A stretch of 21,300 bases of DNA from Janthinobacterium lividum (GTDB lineage Bacteria; Pseudomonadota; Gammaproteobacteria; Steroidobacterales; Steroidobacteraceae), in contig CALPVO020000003.1 of the NCBI GenBank assembly GCA_943327025.2, positions 1-21,300 of the forward strand, written 5' to 3'. Both the position numbers and the translations under genes were made by a program. How positions within the stretch are numbered: the stretch's first letter is position 1; every line of letters starts with the position of its first letter. The notes beneath the pieces were generated by a model. That model saw nothing but the letters and a program-made list of their open reading frames with translations, was not told the DNA's origin and did no database searches. Below, in pieces: positions 8,086-15,164 of the stretch.

Positions 8086-8115
8086 AAGGCGGTCCGCTAG
8101 CGGGCCGCCTTTTTT
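8086..8115 (+). terminator. Strong intrinsic terminator between convergent genes
   Basis: An 11-bp stem (AAGGCGGTCCG, 8086-8096, with CGGGCCGCCTT, 8101-8111, one G-T pair) closes the loop CTAG and runs into six T at 8110-8115. It ends plus-strand transcription of the secreted orphan gene. The loop and right arm also carry the stop codon and last codons of the minus-strand protease. In the minus direction the T-tract is poor. Confidence 0.85.
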
Positions 8116-9488
8116 GTTGCCTTGCTGGCCTTGGTGGCGTCGCCGGCGCCGACCAGTTCAGTTTCCGGCTCTGCCAGCTTCAATCGACGGAAGGTTGCCT
8201 TGCTGTCTACATCGGAGTCCAGAAGGCGCAGGACCAGGACGTCGAGTTCACGTTCTTCTTCCGTGGCCCGTTGGGCTGCCGCAGCCACAGCGGCGAAGCT
8301 GTCCACGGGCTGGCCTTCGATGTTCATGATGATATCGCCGACATGGAACCCGGCTTCATCGGCGCCTGACCCTCCGGCAACATCTTCTACGGCGAACACC
8401 GGCCGCTGGAAGCCCCACCATGGCGCGTACTCTGGGCTGGAAGCAGCCAACAACGCCCCGGAAAGCAGTACGCCACGACGGCGGGTAACCTGCGGCGCCA
8501 TCGGGATGATGCCGGTGATGGTTTTTTCGGTACCGCGGCGACGCACCACCAAGGTGGTGTTGCCTACCTGGCCCCGCAGCGCATCTACCATTTCCGTATA
8601 CGTGCGCACCTTCACTGCAGGGCTGCCTACTGCCAGCACTTCGTCACCGGTCTGCAGGGCGATGTTTCCCGGCGGCAGGAAGTTGGCGGCGACACTAAGC
8701 GTCATCTCATCGTCGAGGTTCATGGCAAATGCCAAGCGTGGGTCCGGCGGCGAGGGATCCTTACCGGCGGCAAGCAACTGCACGATGCGGCAGGGAAAAC
8801 GGATAGGCACGGCAAGCGTAATGCCATGAACCTCTTCGGTGTTCATGGTGAGGGTAGCAATGCCGATGACGGCACCGCTATCCAAGCTGAATACTGGCCC
8901 GCCGGAATTGCCGTGATTCACGGCGGCGTCCATGAGGATGAGGTCCTGCCCGAAGCGCGAGGTGCTGCCGGAGACGATGCCCCGTGAGGCGTTGTAACTG
9001 AAGCCGATGGGGTGACCGAGGACGCCGACGGGATGGCCGGCACCGGGAGAGGGGCCACAGGCCAAGCGTGCTGCTTGGCGTTTGCGAGCGTCTAGCGGGT
9101 CGACCGCGAGCACGGCGACATCGACATGCGGGTCGACGTAGATGGCGGTGGCCTTGCTCTCTTGGCCATCTTCCCACTTCACGGTTACCTCGCTAGGGGA
9201 GTAGCCGGCCACGTGGGCGTTCGTGATGATCCACCCGCGGGCGGCATCGACGAGGAAGCCGGTACCTGAGCCGGAACCGCCGTAGTCTTGGATGAAGGCA
9301 GCGTCGATGTTGGTGCTGACTTCCACCGTCGACTGGCGTGCCTCCGCGAAGATGGCCTCGGGGTTGCCGCCTGCAGCCTGAGCGAGGCTGGATGTGGCCG
9401 CCATGACAACCAATACGCCCGAAGCGACTGCCGAAACGGCGCGCGGGAGGTGCCGTGAAACCAGACACGGCTTTGAAAGATGACGCAT
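8097..9488 (-). CDS. Periplasmic trypsin-like serine protease with two PDZ domains (HtrA/Deg type)
   Basis: A 463-residue envelope protease, likely for quality control of misfolded or regulated periplasmic proteins. Start ATG 9488 gives a signal peptide (hydrophobic AVASGVLVVMAATSS, cleavage near AQA at about residue 38). The catalytic triad is visible: His92 in TNAHVAG, Asp123 in DPHVDVAVL, Ser195 in NHGNSGGP. PDZ1 lies at about residues 270-340 (LQTGDEVLAVG) and PDZ2 at about 370-435 (GADEAGFHVGDIIMNIEG). A Lys/Ala-rich tail follows. Compared with E. coli DegP the spacing and sequence are divergent, so I give no gene symbol. It lies 74 bases downstream of tRNA-Asn on the same strand and may be partly transcribed from the tRNA promoter. 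Its TAG stop (8097-8099) sits inside the terminator stem-loop. Confidence 0.9.
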   Translation of the reverse strand: MRHLSKPCLVSRHLPRAVSAVASGVLVVMAATSSLAQAAGGNPEAIFAEARQSTVEVSTNIDAAFIQDYGGSGSGTGFLVDAARGWIITNAHVAGYSPSEVTVKWEDGQESKATAIYVDPHVDVAVLAVDPLDARKRQAARLACGPSPGAGHPVGVLGHPIGFSYNASRGIVSGSTSRFGQDLILMDAAVNHGNSGGPVFSLDSGAVIGIATLTMNTEEVHGITLAVPIRFPCRIVQLLAAGKDPSPPDPRLAFAMNLDDEMTLSVAANFLPPGNIALQTGDEVLAVGSPAVKVRTYTEMVDALRGQVGNTTLVVRRRGTEKTITGIIPMAPQVTRRRGVLLSGALLAASSPEYAPWWGFQRPVFAVEDVAGGSGADEAGFHVGDIIMNIEGQPVDSFAAVAAAAQRATEEERELDVLVLRLLDSDVDSKATFRRLKLAEPETELVGAGDATKASKATKKAAR

Positions 9489-9562
9489 GGGTACGCTGCC
9501 AGACCGAGAATGGCGGAATGTTAGCGCGGATGTTGGACAAAATAGCGCCAAAAGCGCCGAAA

Positions 9563-9638
9563 TGGCTCCCCGGGTTGGACTCGAACCAACGACCAAACGA
9601 TTAACAGTCGTTTGCTCTACCGACTGAGCTACCGGGGA
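9563..9638 (-). tRNA. tRNA-Asn (anticodon GTT)
   Basis: The 76-base cloverleaf on the minus strand begins TCCCCGG and ends with pairing CCGGGGA, discriminator G and an encoded CCA. The D arm carries TAGCTCAGTCGGTAGAGCA. The anticodon stem is ACGAC with loop TGTTAAT, whose GTT (9603-9605) reads Asn codons. The T arm contains GGTTCGAGTCC. All stems pair without mismatch by eye. Confidence 0.97.
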
Positions 9639-9673
9639 ACGGCAGAGGGCGAACGCCCCTTCGGAAGCCCGCA

Positions 9674-9702
9674 AATTTACGCGAGGGGCCGCCTAGCGTC
9701 AA
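9674..9702 (-). promoter_or_regulatory. Sigma-70 promoter for tRNA-Asn
   Basis: On the minus strand TTGACG (9702-9697) and TAAATT (9679-9674) are separated by exactly 17 bases, a near-consensus pair. A GC-rich stretch follows the -10 (TGCGGGC), typical of stringently controlled stable-RNA promoters. The predicted start is near 9667, giving a leader of about 29 bases before the tRNA. The -35 hexamer contains the TGA stop codon of the upstream aminotransferase gene. Confidence 0.75.
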
Positions 9703-10907
9703 GCCCCGGAGAGGGCCGAACCGATGCGTCGGAGCGCCTCGCGAAGCGTCTCCAGGCTACAGGCGAATGACAAGCGAATGTGTCCGGGTGCACCGAAACC
9801 GCTGCCAGGAACCACCGCGACGCCGCCAACCTCCAGCAGGTGTTCGGCAAGGGCGGTGTCGTCTACGAAACCGCGGGCCGACATGACTTCCCGCACGTCC
9901 GCAAAAGCATAAAAAGTACCCTGGCCGGGCAAACAGTGGATGCCTGGCAAAGCGTTCAAACCCGCCACCACGAAATCGTGGCGCTCTTGAAAAGCGGCGT
10001 TCATGGTGGCCACACAGGCTTGGTCGCCGTTCAATGCAGCGGTAGCGGCGTGCTGGCTGATAGAGCAAGCGTTGGAAGTGCTTTGCCCCTGCACGGTGGC
10101 CATGGCGCGGATGAGTTCCACCGGTCCGCCACAGTAGCCAATACGCCAGCCGGTCATGGCGTAGCTTTTCGACACGCCGTTGATGGTGACCGTACGGTCG
10201 TACAGCCCCGGGCAGGCGGTTACCAGGCTGCAGAACGGCTCGGCGCCCCACCAGATGTGCTCGTACATGTCGTCGGTGCCAATGACCACCTGCGGATGCC
10301 GCAGCAGCACCTCGCCCAAGGCCGCCAGTTCAGCGCGGGTGTAGGCCGCGCCGGTGGGGTTGGAAGGGCTGTTCAGCAGCAGCAGGCGGGTACGCGGCGT
10401 GATGGCCGCCTCCAGTTGCGCAGGCGTGAGCTTGTAGCCGGCCTCGGGGCCGGTGGGAACCGTCACCGGCACGCCATCTGCCAGCAGCACCATATCGGGG
10501 TAGGACACCCAATAAGGTGCCGGGACGACGGCCTCGTCGCCGGGGTTCAGCAGGGCAATGCAGAGGTTGTATAGCGTTTGCTTGGCACCACTGGAAACCA
10601 ATATCTGCTGACGGGTATAACTGAGGCCGTTGTCCCTTTGGAACTTGGCGATGATGGCGTCTTTCAGTTCCGGGGTGCCATCGACGCTGGTGTACCGGGT
10701 CTTGCCCTGACGGATGGCGACCACCCCGGCGTCCGCAATGTGGACCGGGGTGTCGAAATCCGGTTCCCCGACGCCAAGCCCGATGATGTCCCGGCCCGCC
10801 GCTTGCAATTGCAAGACGCGAGAGGTGAGAGCCAAGGTGGGCGAGGGCTTGACGCGTTGAACGCGCTGGGAGACGGCAATGGGCACGGGGGAGTCCGAAA
10901 AGGGCAT
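9699..10907 (-). CDS. Pyridoxal-phosphate aspartate aminotransferase (class I, AspC/AatA type)
   Basis: Transfers the amino group between aspartate and 2-oxoglutarate (possibly other amino acids) using PLP. The 402-residue length suits fold-type I aminotransferases of the bacterial 1-beta/gamma group. Visible motifs are GVGEPDFDTP (about 45-54), YTSVDGTPELK, SSGAKQTLYN, PAPYWVSYPDM, NSPSNPTG with the cofactor-binding asparagine, DDMYEHI, and SKSYAMTGWRIGY with Schiff-base Lys247 and a phosphate-contacting arginine at 254. Start ATG 10907 has AGGA about 12 bases upstream; a GTG seven codons further in is an alternative. uvrB diverges only 24 bases away. The TGA stop (9699-9701) overlaps the tRNA-Asn -35 element. 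Confidence 0.93.
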   Translation of the reverse strand: MPFSDSPVPIAVSQRVQRVKPSPTLALTSRVLQLQAAGRDIIGLGVGEPDFDTPVHIADAGVVAIRQGKTRYTSVDGTPELKDAIIAKFQRDNGLSYTRQQILVSSGAKQTLYNLCIALLNPGDEAVVPAPYWVSYPDMVLLADGVPVTVPTGPEAGYKLTPAQLEAAITPRTRLLLLNSPSNPTGAAYTRAELAALGEVLLRHPQVVIGTDDMYEHIWWGAEPFCSLVTACPGLYDRTVTINGVSKSYAMTGWRIGYCGGPVELIRAMATVQGQSTSNACSISQHAATAALNGDQACVATMNAAFQERHDFVVAGLNALPGIHCLPGQGTFYAFADVREVMSARGFVDDTALAEHLLEVGGVAVVPGSGFGAPGHIRLSFACSLETLREALRRIGSALSGA

Positions 10908-10917
10908 GCAACGCGAG

Positions 10918-10924
10918 TATCCTA
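10918..10924. promoter_or_regulatory. Overlapping divergent -10-like elements in the aminotransferase/uvrB gap
   Basis: TATCCT reads on the plus strand (10918-10923) and TAGGAT on the minus strand (10924-10919). Each lies at a distance from its ATG (8 and 11 bases) that would give very short leaders. The -35 matches are poor on both sides. uvrB has no Shine-Dalgarno, which fits a leaderless message. This is a sequence-symmetry argument only. Confidence 0.25.
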
Positions 10925-10931
10925 GACGGTT

Positions 10932-13007
10932 ATGACCCTTCCCCGCCAGCAAGATGCCGCTCCCTTCCGCCTGCAGTCCGACTACGCCCCGGCGGGCGAC
11001 CAGCCCGAGGCCATTCGACAACTGGTGGAGGGCATCGAGGACGGACTGAAGCACCAAACACTGCTGGGCGTGACTGGCAGCGGCAAGACCTACACCATCG
11101 CGAACGTCATTCAGCGTATCCAGCGCCCGACCATCGTGATGGCGCACAACAAGACGCTGGCCGCGCAGTTGTACGGCGAGTTCAAGGAATTCTTTCCGGA
11201 CAATGCCGTCGAGTATTTCGTTTCCTACTACGATTACTACCAGCCCGAAGCTTACGTACCTTCTTCCGATACCTTCATCGAGAAAGACGCTTCGGTGAAC
11301 GACCATATCGAGCAGATGCGGTTGTCCGCCACCAAGGCGCTGCTGGAGCGTCGGGATTGCATCATTGTCGCCACCGTTTCTTGCATTTATGGTCTAGGTG
11401 ACCCGCAGGCTTATCTGTCGATGGTGCTGCATCTGGTGCGTGGTGAAGAGATCGACCAGCGCAAGTTACTGAAGCGGCTGGCAGACATGCAGTACACGCG
11501 TAATGACATGGACCTGCACCAAGGCACTTACCGAGTACGCGGCGACCTCATCGATATCTTCCCCGCGGAAAGCGAGCGCGAGGCCGTTCGCGTGGAACTC
11601 TTCGATGACCGCATTGACACGCTGTGCTGGTTCGACCCGCTCACCGGCGAGACGCTACGCAAGGTGGCGCGTCTCACTGTGTATCCGTCATCGCACTACG
11701 TCACCCCAAAGGAGCGCTTGGGGGTGGCCGTTGAGCAGATTCGCGAAGAACTGCACGGGCGTCTGGCAGAGCTCACCGGTGCGCACAAGTTGGTCGAGGC
11801 GCAGCGGCTGGGACAACGCACGCAGTACGACATCGAGATGATTGGTGAGCTGGGCTATTGCCCGGGCATCGAGAACTACTCGCGTTATCTCTCTGGGCGC
11901 GGCTCCGGTGAGCCGCCACCTTGCTTGTTTGACTATCTGCCGGACGACTCGCTGCTCGTCATCGACGAAAGCCATGTGACGGTTTCGCAGGTGGGCGCCA
12001 TGTACCGTGGCGACCGCTCACGCAAGGAAACGCTGGTGGAGTACGGCTTCCGCCTGCCTTCGGCGCTCGACAACCGGCCGCTGAAGTTCGAGGAATGGGA
12101 GCGCCTGTCGCCACAAACTATTTTCGTTTCGGCCACGCCCGGCAAGTATGAGGGCGAGCATTGTCGCGGCGCCGTGGTGGAGCAACTGGTGCGGCCAACC
12201 GGATTGGTCGACCCCGAAGTGGACATTCGCCCCGTACGGACGCAGGTAGACGATGTGCTCGGCGAGATTCGCATGGTGGTGGCGAAGAACGAGCGCGTGC
12301 TCATTACGACGCTCACCAAGCGCATGTCCGAGGACCTCACCGAGTTCTTGCACGAACATGGGGTGCGGGTACGCTACTTGCACAGCGACATCGACACTGT
12401 GGAGCGCATGGAAATCTTGCGCGACCTGCGGCTCGGCAAGTTCGATGTGCTGGTGGGTATTAACCTGCTGCGTGAAGGGCTGGACTTACCCGAGGTTTCA
12501 CTCGTGGCCATTCTGGACGCGGACAAGGAAGGCTTCCTGCGTTCGGAAGGCTCGCACATTCAGACGATCGGCCGCGCCGCGCGTAACGTGAATGGCCGTG
12601 CCATTCTCTATGCCGACCGCATCACCGGTTCCATGGAGCGCGCGCTTGCCGAAACCTCGCGTCGCCGTACGAAGCAGTTGGCACACAACGCCGAACATGG
12701 AATTACGCCGCAAGGCATCCAAAAGAGAATTGCCGATGTCATGTCGTTGGGTGCTGGCTACGACACGGACGCTGGCGAACTCGGCAGCGTGAAGGGTGGC
12801 GGCAAGGGCAAGGGCAAGAAGGGCCCGCAGCCCGTGCTCACGCCCGAGCAGATGGCCAAGCGCATCAAGCAAATGGAAACGCGTATGCAGCAGCATGCGC
12901 GCAACTTGGAGTTCGAAGAAGCGGCGCGGCTGCGCGACGAGATTGGCGAACTGCGCAACGAAATGTTGGGTGTGGGCAAGCCCGGCATGGCCAAGAGAGC
13001 TGGGTGA
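10932..13007 (+). CDS. uvrB: Excinuclease ABC subunit B
   Basis: DNA-damage-verifying ATPase of nucleotide excision repair, loaded by UvrA and then joined by UvrC. The 691-residue protein is full length and slightly long for the family. Walker A GVTGSGKT is at about residues 46-53, followed by the beta-hairpin region [12 protein letters not shown], the DEAD-type box [16 protein letters not shown], and helicase motifs V-VI ([23 protein letters not shown]). The C-terminal UVR helix pair ([14 protein letters not shown]), which contacts UvrC, is intact. A Gly/Lys-rich linker ([12 protein letters not shown]) precedes it. No LexA-box-like palindrome was found near the start. A GH3 gene follows after 4 bases. 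Confidence 0.97.
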   Translation: MTLPRQQDAAPFRLQSDYAPAGDQPEAIRQLVEGIEDGLKHQTLLGVTGSGKTYTIANVIQRIQRPTIVMAHNKTLAAQLYGEFKEFFPDNAVEYFVSYYDYYQPEAYVPSSDTFIEKDASVNDHIEQMRLSATKALLERRDCIIVATVSCIYGLGDPQAYLSMVLHLVRGEEIDQRKLLKRLADMQYTRNDMDLHQGTYRVRGDLIDIFPAESEREAVRVELFDDRIDTLCWFDPLTGETLRKVARLTVYPSSHYVTPKERLGVAVEQIREELHGRLAELTGAHKLVEAQRLGQRTQYDIEMIGELGYCPGIENYSRYLSGRGSGEPPPCLFDYLPDDSLLVIDESHVTVSQVGAMYRGDRSRKETLVEYGFRLPSALDNRPLKFEEWERLSPQTIFVSATPGKYEGEHCRGAVVEQLVRPTGLVDPEVDIRPVRTQVDDVLGEIRMVVAKNERVLITTLTKRMSEDLTEFLHEHGVRVRYLHSDIDTVERMEILRDLRLGKFDVLVGINLLREGLDLPEVSLVAILDADKEGFLRSEGSHIQTIGRAARNVNGRAILYADRITGSMERALAETSRRRTKQLAHNAEHGITPQGIQKRIADVMSLGAGYDTDAGELGSVKGGGKGKGKKGPQPVLTPEQMAKRIKQMETRMQQHARNLEFEEAARLRDEIGELRNEMLGVGKPGMAKRAG

Positions 13008-13011
13008 CCAC

Positions 13012-14922
13012 ATGAACCGGGCATTTTTCTTTGCGGTGCTGATGGCTGCGGCTCTTTGGCCGGCGCCTCCGGTACAGGCGGCCACCGACACCGCTAAAGC
13101 CACTGCGGTATGGCCAACGGTGCAGAAGCCGCGCCCACTGCGTTTAGCCGATGAAAAACGCATCGCGGCCATTGTTGCGCGCATGACTTTGCGCGAGAAG
13201 ATTGGACAGATGACTCAAGCGGAGATTCGTTCGGTCACACCAGAGGATGTTCAGCGTTACTCGCTAGGTTCGGTGTTGAACGGCGGTGGTGCCTGGCCGC
13301 AAATGAACCGGCAGGCGGCAGTCGGGGATTGGTTGACGCTGGCGCAACGCTTCCACACCGCGTCCTTGTCCAGCAGCGCTGGTATTCCAGTGGTGTGGGG
13401 AACGGACGCCGTACACGGCCATAACAACGTCTTCGGCGCGACGCTGTTTCCCCATAACATTGGCTTGGGTGCTGCACACGACCCGGCCTTGGTGGAGCAA
13501 GTAGGCCGTGCTGTCGGTGTGGCAGTTCGTGCCACCGGTATTCGCTGGGTGTTCGCGCCGACGCTTGCCGTCGCTGCCAACGCGCGCTGGGGCCGTACCT
13601 ACGAGAGTTTTTCGGCGGACCCGGCCTTGGTCGAGGACTACGCGCGTGCTTATGTTCGCGGCCTGCAGGGAAACTTGCGAGGGGATGGCAATGTCTTGGC
13701 TACCGCCAAGCATTTCATCGGCGACGGTGGCACGTTTCAGGGCGTCGACCGGGGCGAGACGCGCGTCACCGAGGCCGAACTCGCTGCGACGCATGGCCTT
13801 GGCTATGTGGGTGCACTCGAGGCGGGCGTGCAGACGGTGATGGCCTCCTACAACAGTTGGCACGACACCGCTAACGGGGGCAGTGGGCAGTTGCCGATGG
13901 GGAAGCTGCACGGTAATCCCTATTTGCTCACCACCGTGCTGAAGCAGCATTGGGGTTTCGACGGGTTCGTGGTTTCCGACTGGAATGCGATCGAAGAGGT
14001 GCCGGGTTGCCGCAAGGATTCCTGCGCGGCGGCCATCAATGCCGGCGTGGACATGGTGATGGTGCCGGAGGACTGGCGCCAGTTCATCGACAATACGGTC
14101 GCGCAGGTGGAGCGGGGTGACATTCCGCAGGCTCGAATCGACGATGCCGTGACGCGCATATTGCGGGTGAAGCTGCGGGCCGGGGTGCTGGATAACGTAC
14201 CCAACGCTCGGCCGGAAGCGGGTCGGTTCGCCGGCAAAGTGGCGGCGCTGCAGTCGAAGGCCTTGGCCCGCCAAGCGGTACGGCAATCCTTGGTGCTGCT
14301 GAAGAATGAACGCCATGCTTTGCCACTGCGCCGCGGTGGGCGATGGCTCGTCGTGGGGGCGCTGGCGGACAGTTTGCCTGCCCAGGTGGGTGGCTGGTCC
14401 TTGACTTGGCAGGGCAACGACACCACGAATGCGGACTTCCCTCAGGGCACAACGGTCCTCGGCGCCTTGCGGTCGGCTGGGGCCCGTGAAGTGGTTTACT
14501 CCGCGGATGGGCTGAGCGGGGTCCAGGGGACTTTTGATGCGGTCATCGCTGTTATCGGGGAAACGCCGTACGCCGAAACTGCCGGGGATGTGCGGTTGCC
14601 TACGCCCTTGTCGCTGTCTTCCGTCGCCCCGCAGACGCAGGAATTGCTGGTGAATGCTGCCAGTCATGGTGCCCCGCTGGTGTCTGTTCTGCTGACGGGA
14701 CGACCGTTGGAGACGGTTCAGGCACTCGACCGCTCGGACGCCTTCGTGGTTGCTTGGCTGCCCGGCACGGAAGGGGGCGGCGTTGCCGACGTGCTGGTGG
14801 GGGACGAGGTTGGGCGGGCACGCTATCGATTCCGCGGTCGTCTGCCTTTCCCTTGGCCATCCTGTAGCCAACCCGAGTCCGGCTGTCCGCCGCAGTTTCC
14901 GCTGGGGTTCGGATTGCGCTAG
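13012..14922 (+). CDS. Secreted glycoside hydrolase family 3 beta-glucosidase, short form
   Basis: Likely hydrolyses beta-linked glucosides or beta-glucan fragments in the periplasm or outside the cell. Residues 1-23 form a signal peptide (FFFAVLMAAALWPAPPVQA). Domain 1, a TIM barrel at about 45-400, holds GTDAVHGHNN, TAKHFIGDGG and the nucleophile Asp323 in FVVSDWN. Domain 2, an alpha/beta sandwich at about 420-610, holds LVLLKNE and IGETPYAETAGD, where a glutamate (517 or 522) is the likely acid/base. At 636 residues it stops soon after domain 2 (FPLGFGLR), while exo-glucanase relatives of about 800 residues carry an extra C-terminal domain. It starts 4 bases after the uvrB stop, so it is probably co-transcribed. 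It ends in TAG. Confidence 0.92.
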   Translation: MNRAFFFAVLMAAALWPAPPVQAATDTAKATAVWPTVQKPRPLRLADEKRIAAIVARMTLREKIGQMTQAEIRSVTPEDVQRYSLGSVLNGGGAWPQMNRQAAVGDWLTLAQRFHTASLSSSAGIPVVWGTDAVHGHNNVFGATLFPHNIGLGAAHDPALVEQVGRAVGVAVRATGIRWVFAPTLAVAANARWGRTYESFSADPALVEDYARAYVRGLQGNLRGDGNVLATAKHFIGDGGTFQGVDRGETRVTEAELAATHGLGYVGALEAGVQTVMASYNSWHDTANGGSGQLPMGKLHGNPYLLTTVLKQHWGFDGFVVSDWNAIEEVPGCRKDSCAAAINAGVDMVMVPEDWRQFIDNTVAQVERGDIPQARIDDAVTRILRVKLRAGVLDNVPNARPEAGRFAGKVAALQSKALARQAVRQSLVLLKNERHALPLRRGGRWLVVGALADSLPAQVGGWSLTWQGNDTTNADFPQGTTVLGALRSAGAREVVYSADGLSGVQGTFDAVIAVIGETPYAETAGDVRLPTPLSLSSVAPQTQELLVNAASHGAPLVSVLLTGRPLETVQALDRSDAFVVAWLPGTEGGGVADVLVGDEVGRARYRFRGRLPFPWPSCSQPESGCPPQFPLGFGLR

Positions 14923-14927
14923 TCCGT

Positions 14928-14943
14928 GCCGGCGACGGCTTTT
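14928..14943 (+). terminator. Weak hairpin terminator after the GH3 gene
   Basis: GCCG (14928-14931) and CGGC (14936-14939) close a GCGA tetraloop followed by TTTT (14940-14943). The stem is short, so it may be inefficient. It ends just before the tRNA-Val promoter. Confidence 0.35.
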
Positions 14944-14945
14944 GC

Positions 14946-14974
14946 TTGCTGTGCCACGCCCCGATGAGTACAAT
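14946..14974 (+). promoter_or_regulatory. Sigma-70 promoter for tRNA-Val
   Basis: TTGCTG (14946-14951) and TACAAT (14969-14974) lie 17 bases apart. The following CTCGCCTCCCC is a GC-rich discriminator typical of stable-RNA promoters. The predicted start is near 14981, nine bases before the mature tRNA. Confidence 0.7.
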
Positions 14975-14989
14975 CTCGCCTCCCCGAAA

Positions 14990-15064
14990 GGGCGCGTAGC
15001 TCAGCGGTAGAGCACTTCCTTGACATGGAAGGGGTCACAGGTTCGATCCCTGTCGCGCCCACCA
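14990..15064 (+). tRNA. tRNA-Val (anticodon GAC)
   Basis: A 75-base cloverleaf: acceptor GGGCGCG pairs with CGCGCCC (15054-15060), followed by discriminator A and encoded CCA. The D arm is TAGCTCAGCGGTAGAGCA. The anticodon stem CTTCC/GGAAG surrounds TTGACAT with GAC at 15022-15024, reading Val codons. The T arm has GGTTCGATCC. Confidence 0.97.
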
Positions 15065-15100
15065 ATAAAAACAAAGACTTAACCAGCTATTCGGGTGGTT
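15063..15100 (-). terminator. Probable terminator of the lipoprotein/barrel operon
   Basis: AACCA (15081-15085) and TGGTT (15096-15100) form a short stem that reads on both strands. On the minus strand it is followed by the T-rich run TCTTTGTTTTTATT (15078-15065), which overlaps the tRNA 3' flank. A longer-range pair GCCCCTGT (15102-15109) with ACAGGGGC (15137-15144) lies between it and the stop codon of the large gene. On the plus strand the same stem could end the tRNA-Val transcript, but its T-run is short. Confidence 0.45.
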
Positions 15101-15164
15101 TGCCCCTGTGGAGAGCCTCAGCGGTGTTCCCGATATACAGGGGCCGAGTGCCATGTCTGGCCCA

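Noticed and set aside
12775..12830. Short repeat (GGCAAGGGCAAGGGCAAGAAGGGC) in uvrB as a possible mobile or phase-variable repeat
   Set aside because: It encodes an in-frame Gly/Lys linker before the UVR domain; the unit is too short and imperfect to claim phase variation.
13264..14973. Minus-strand open frame of 569 codons opposite the GH3 gene
   Set aside because: Low-complexity His/Arg/Gln-rich translation with no motif; the plus strand carries both GH3 catalytic motifs.
14990..15064. tRNA-Val as an attachment site of an integrated element
   Set aside because: No integrase and no repeat of the tRNA 3' end were found in 18573-18660 or elsewhere in the cassette.
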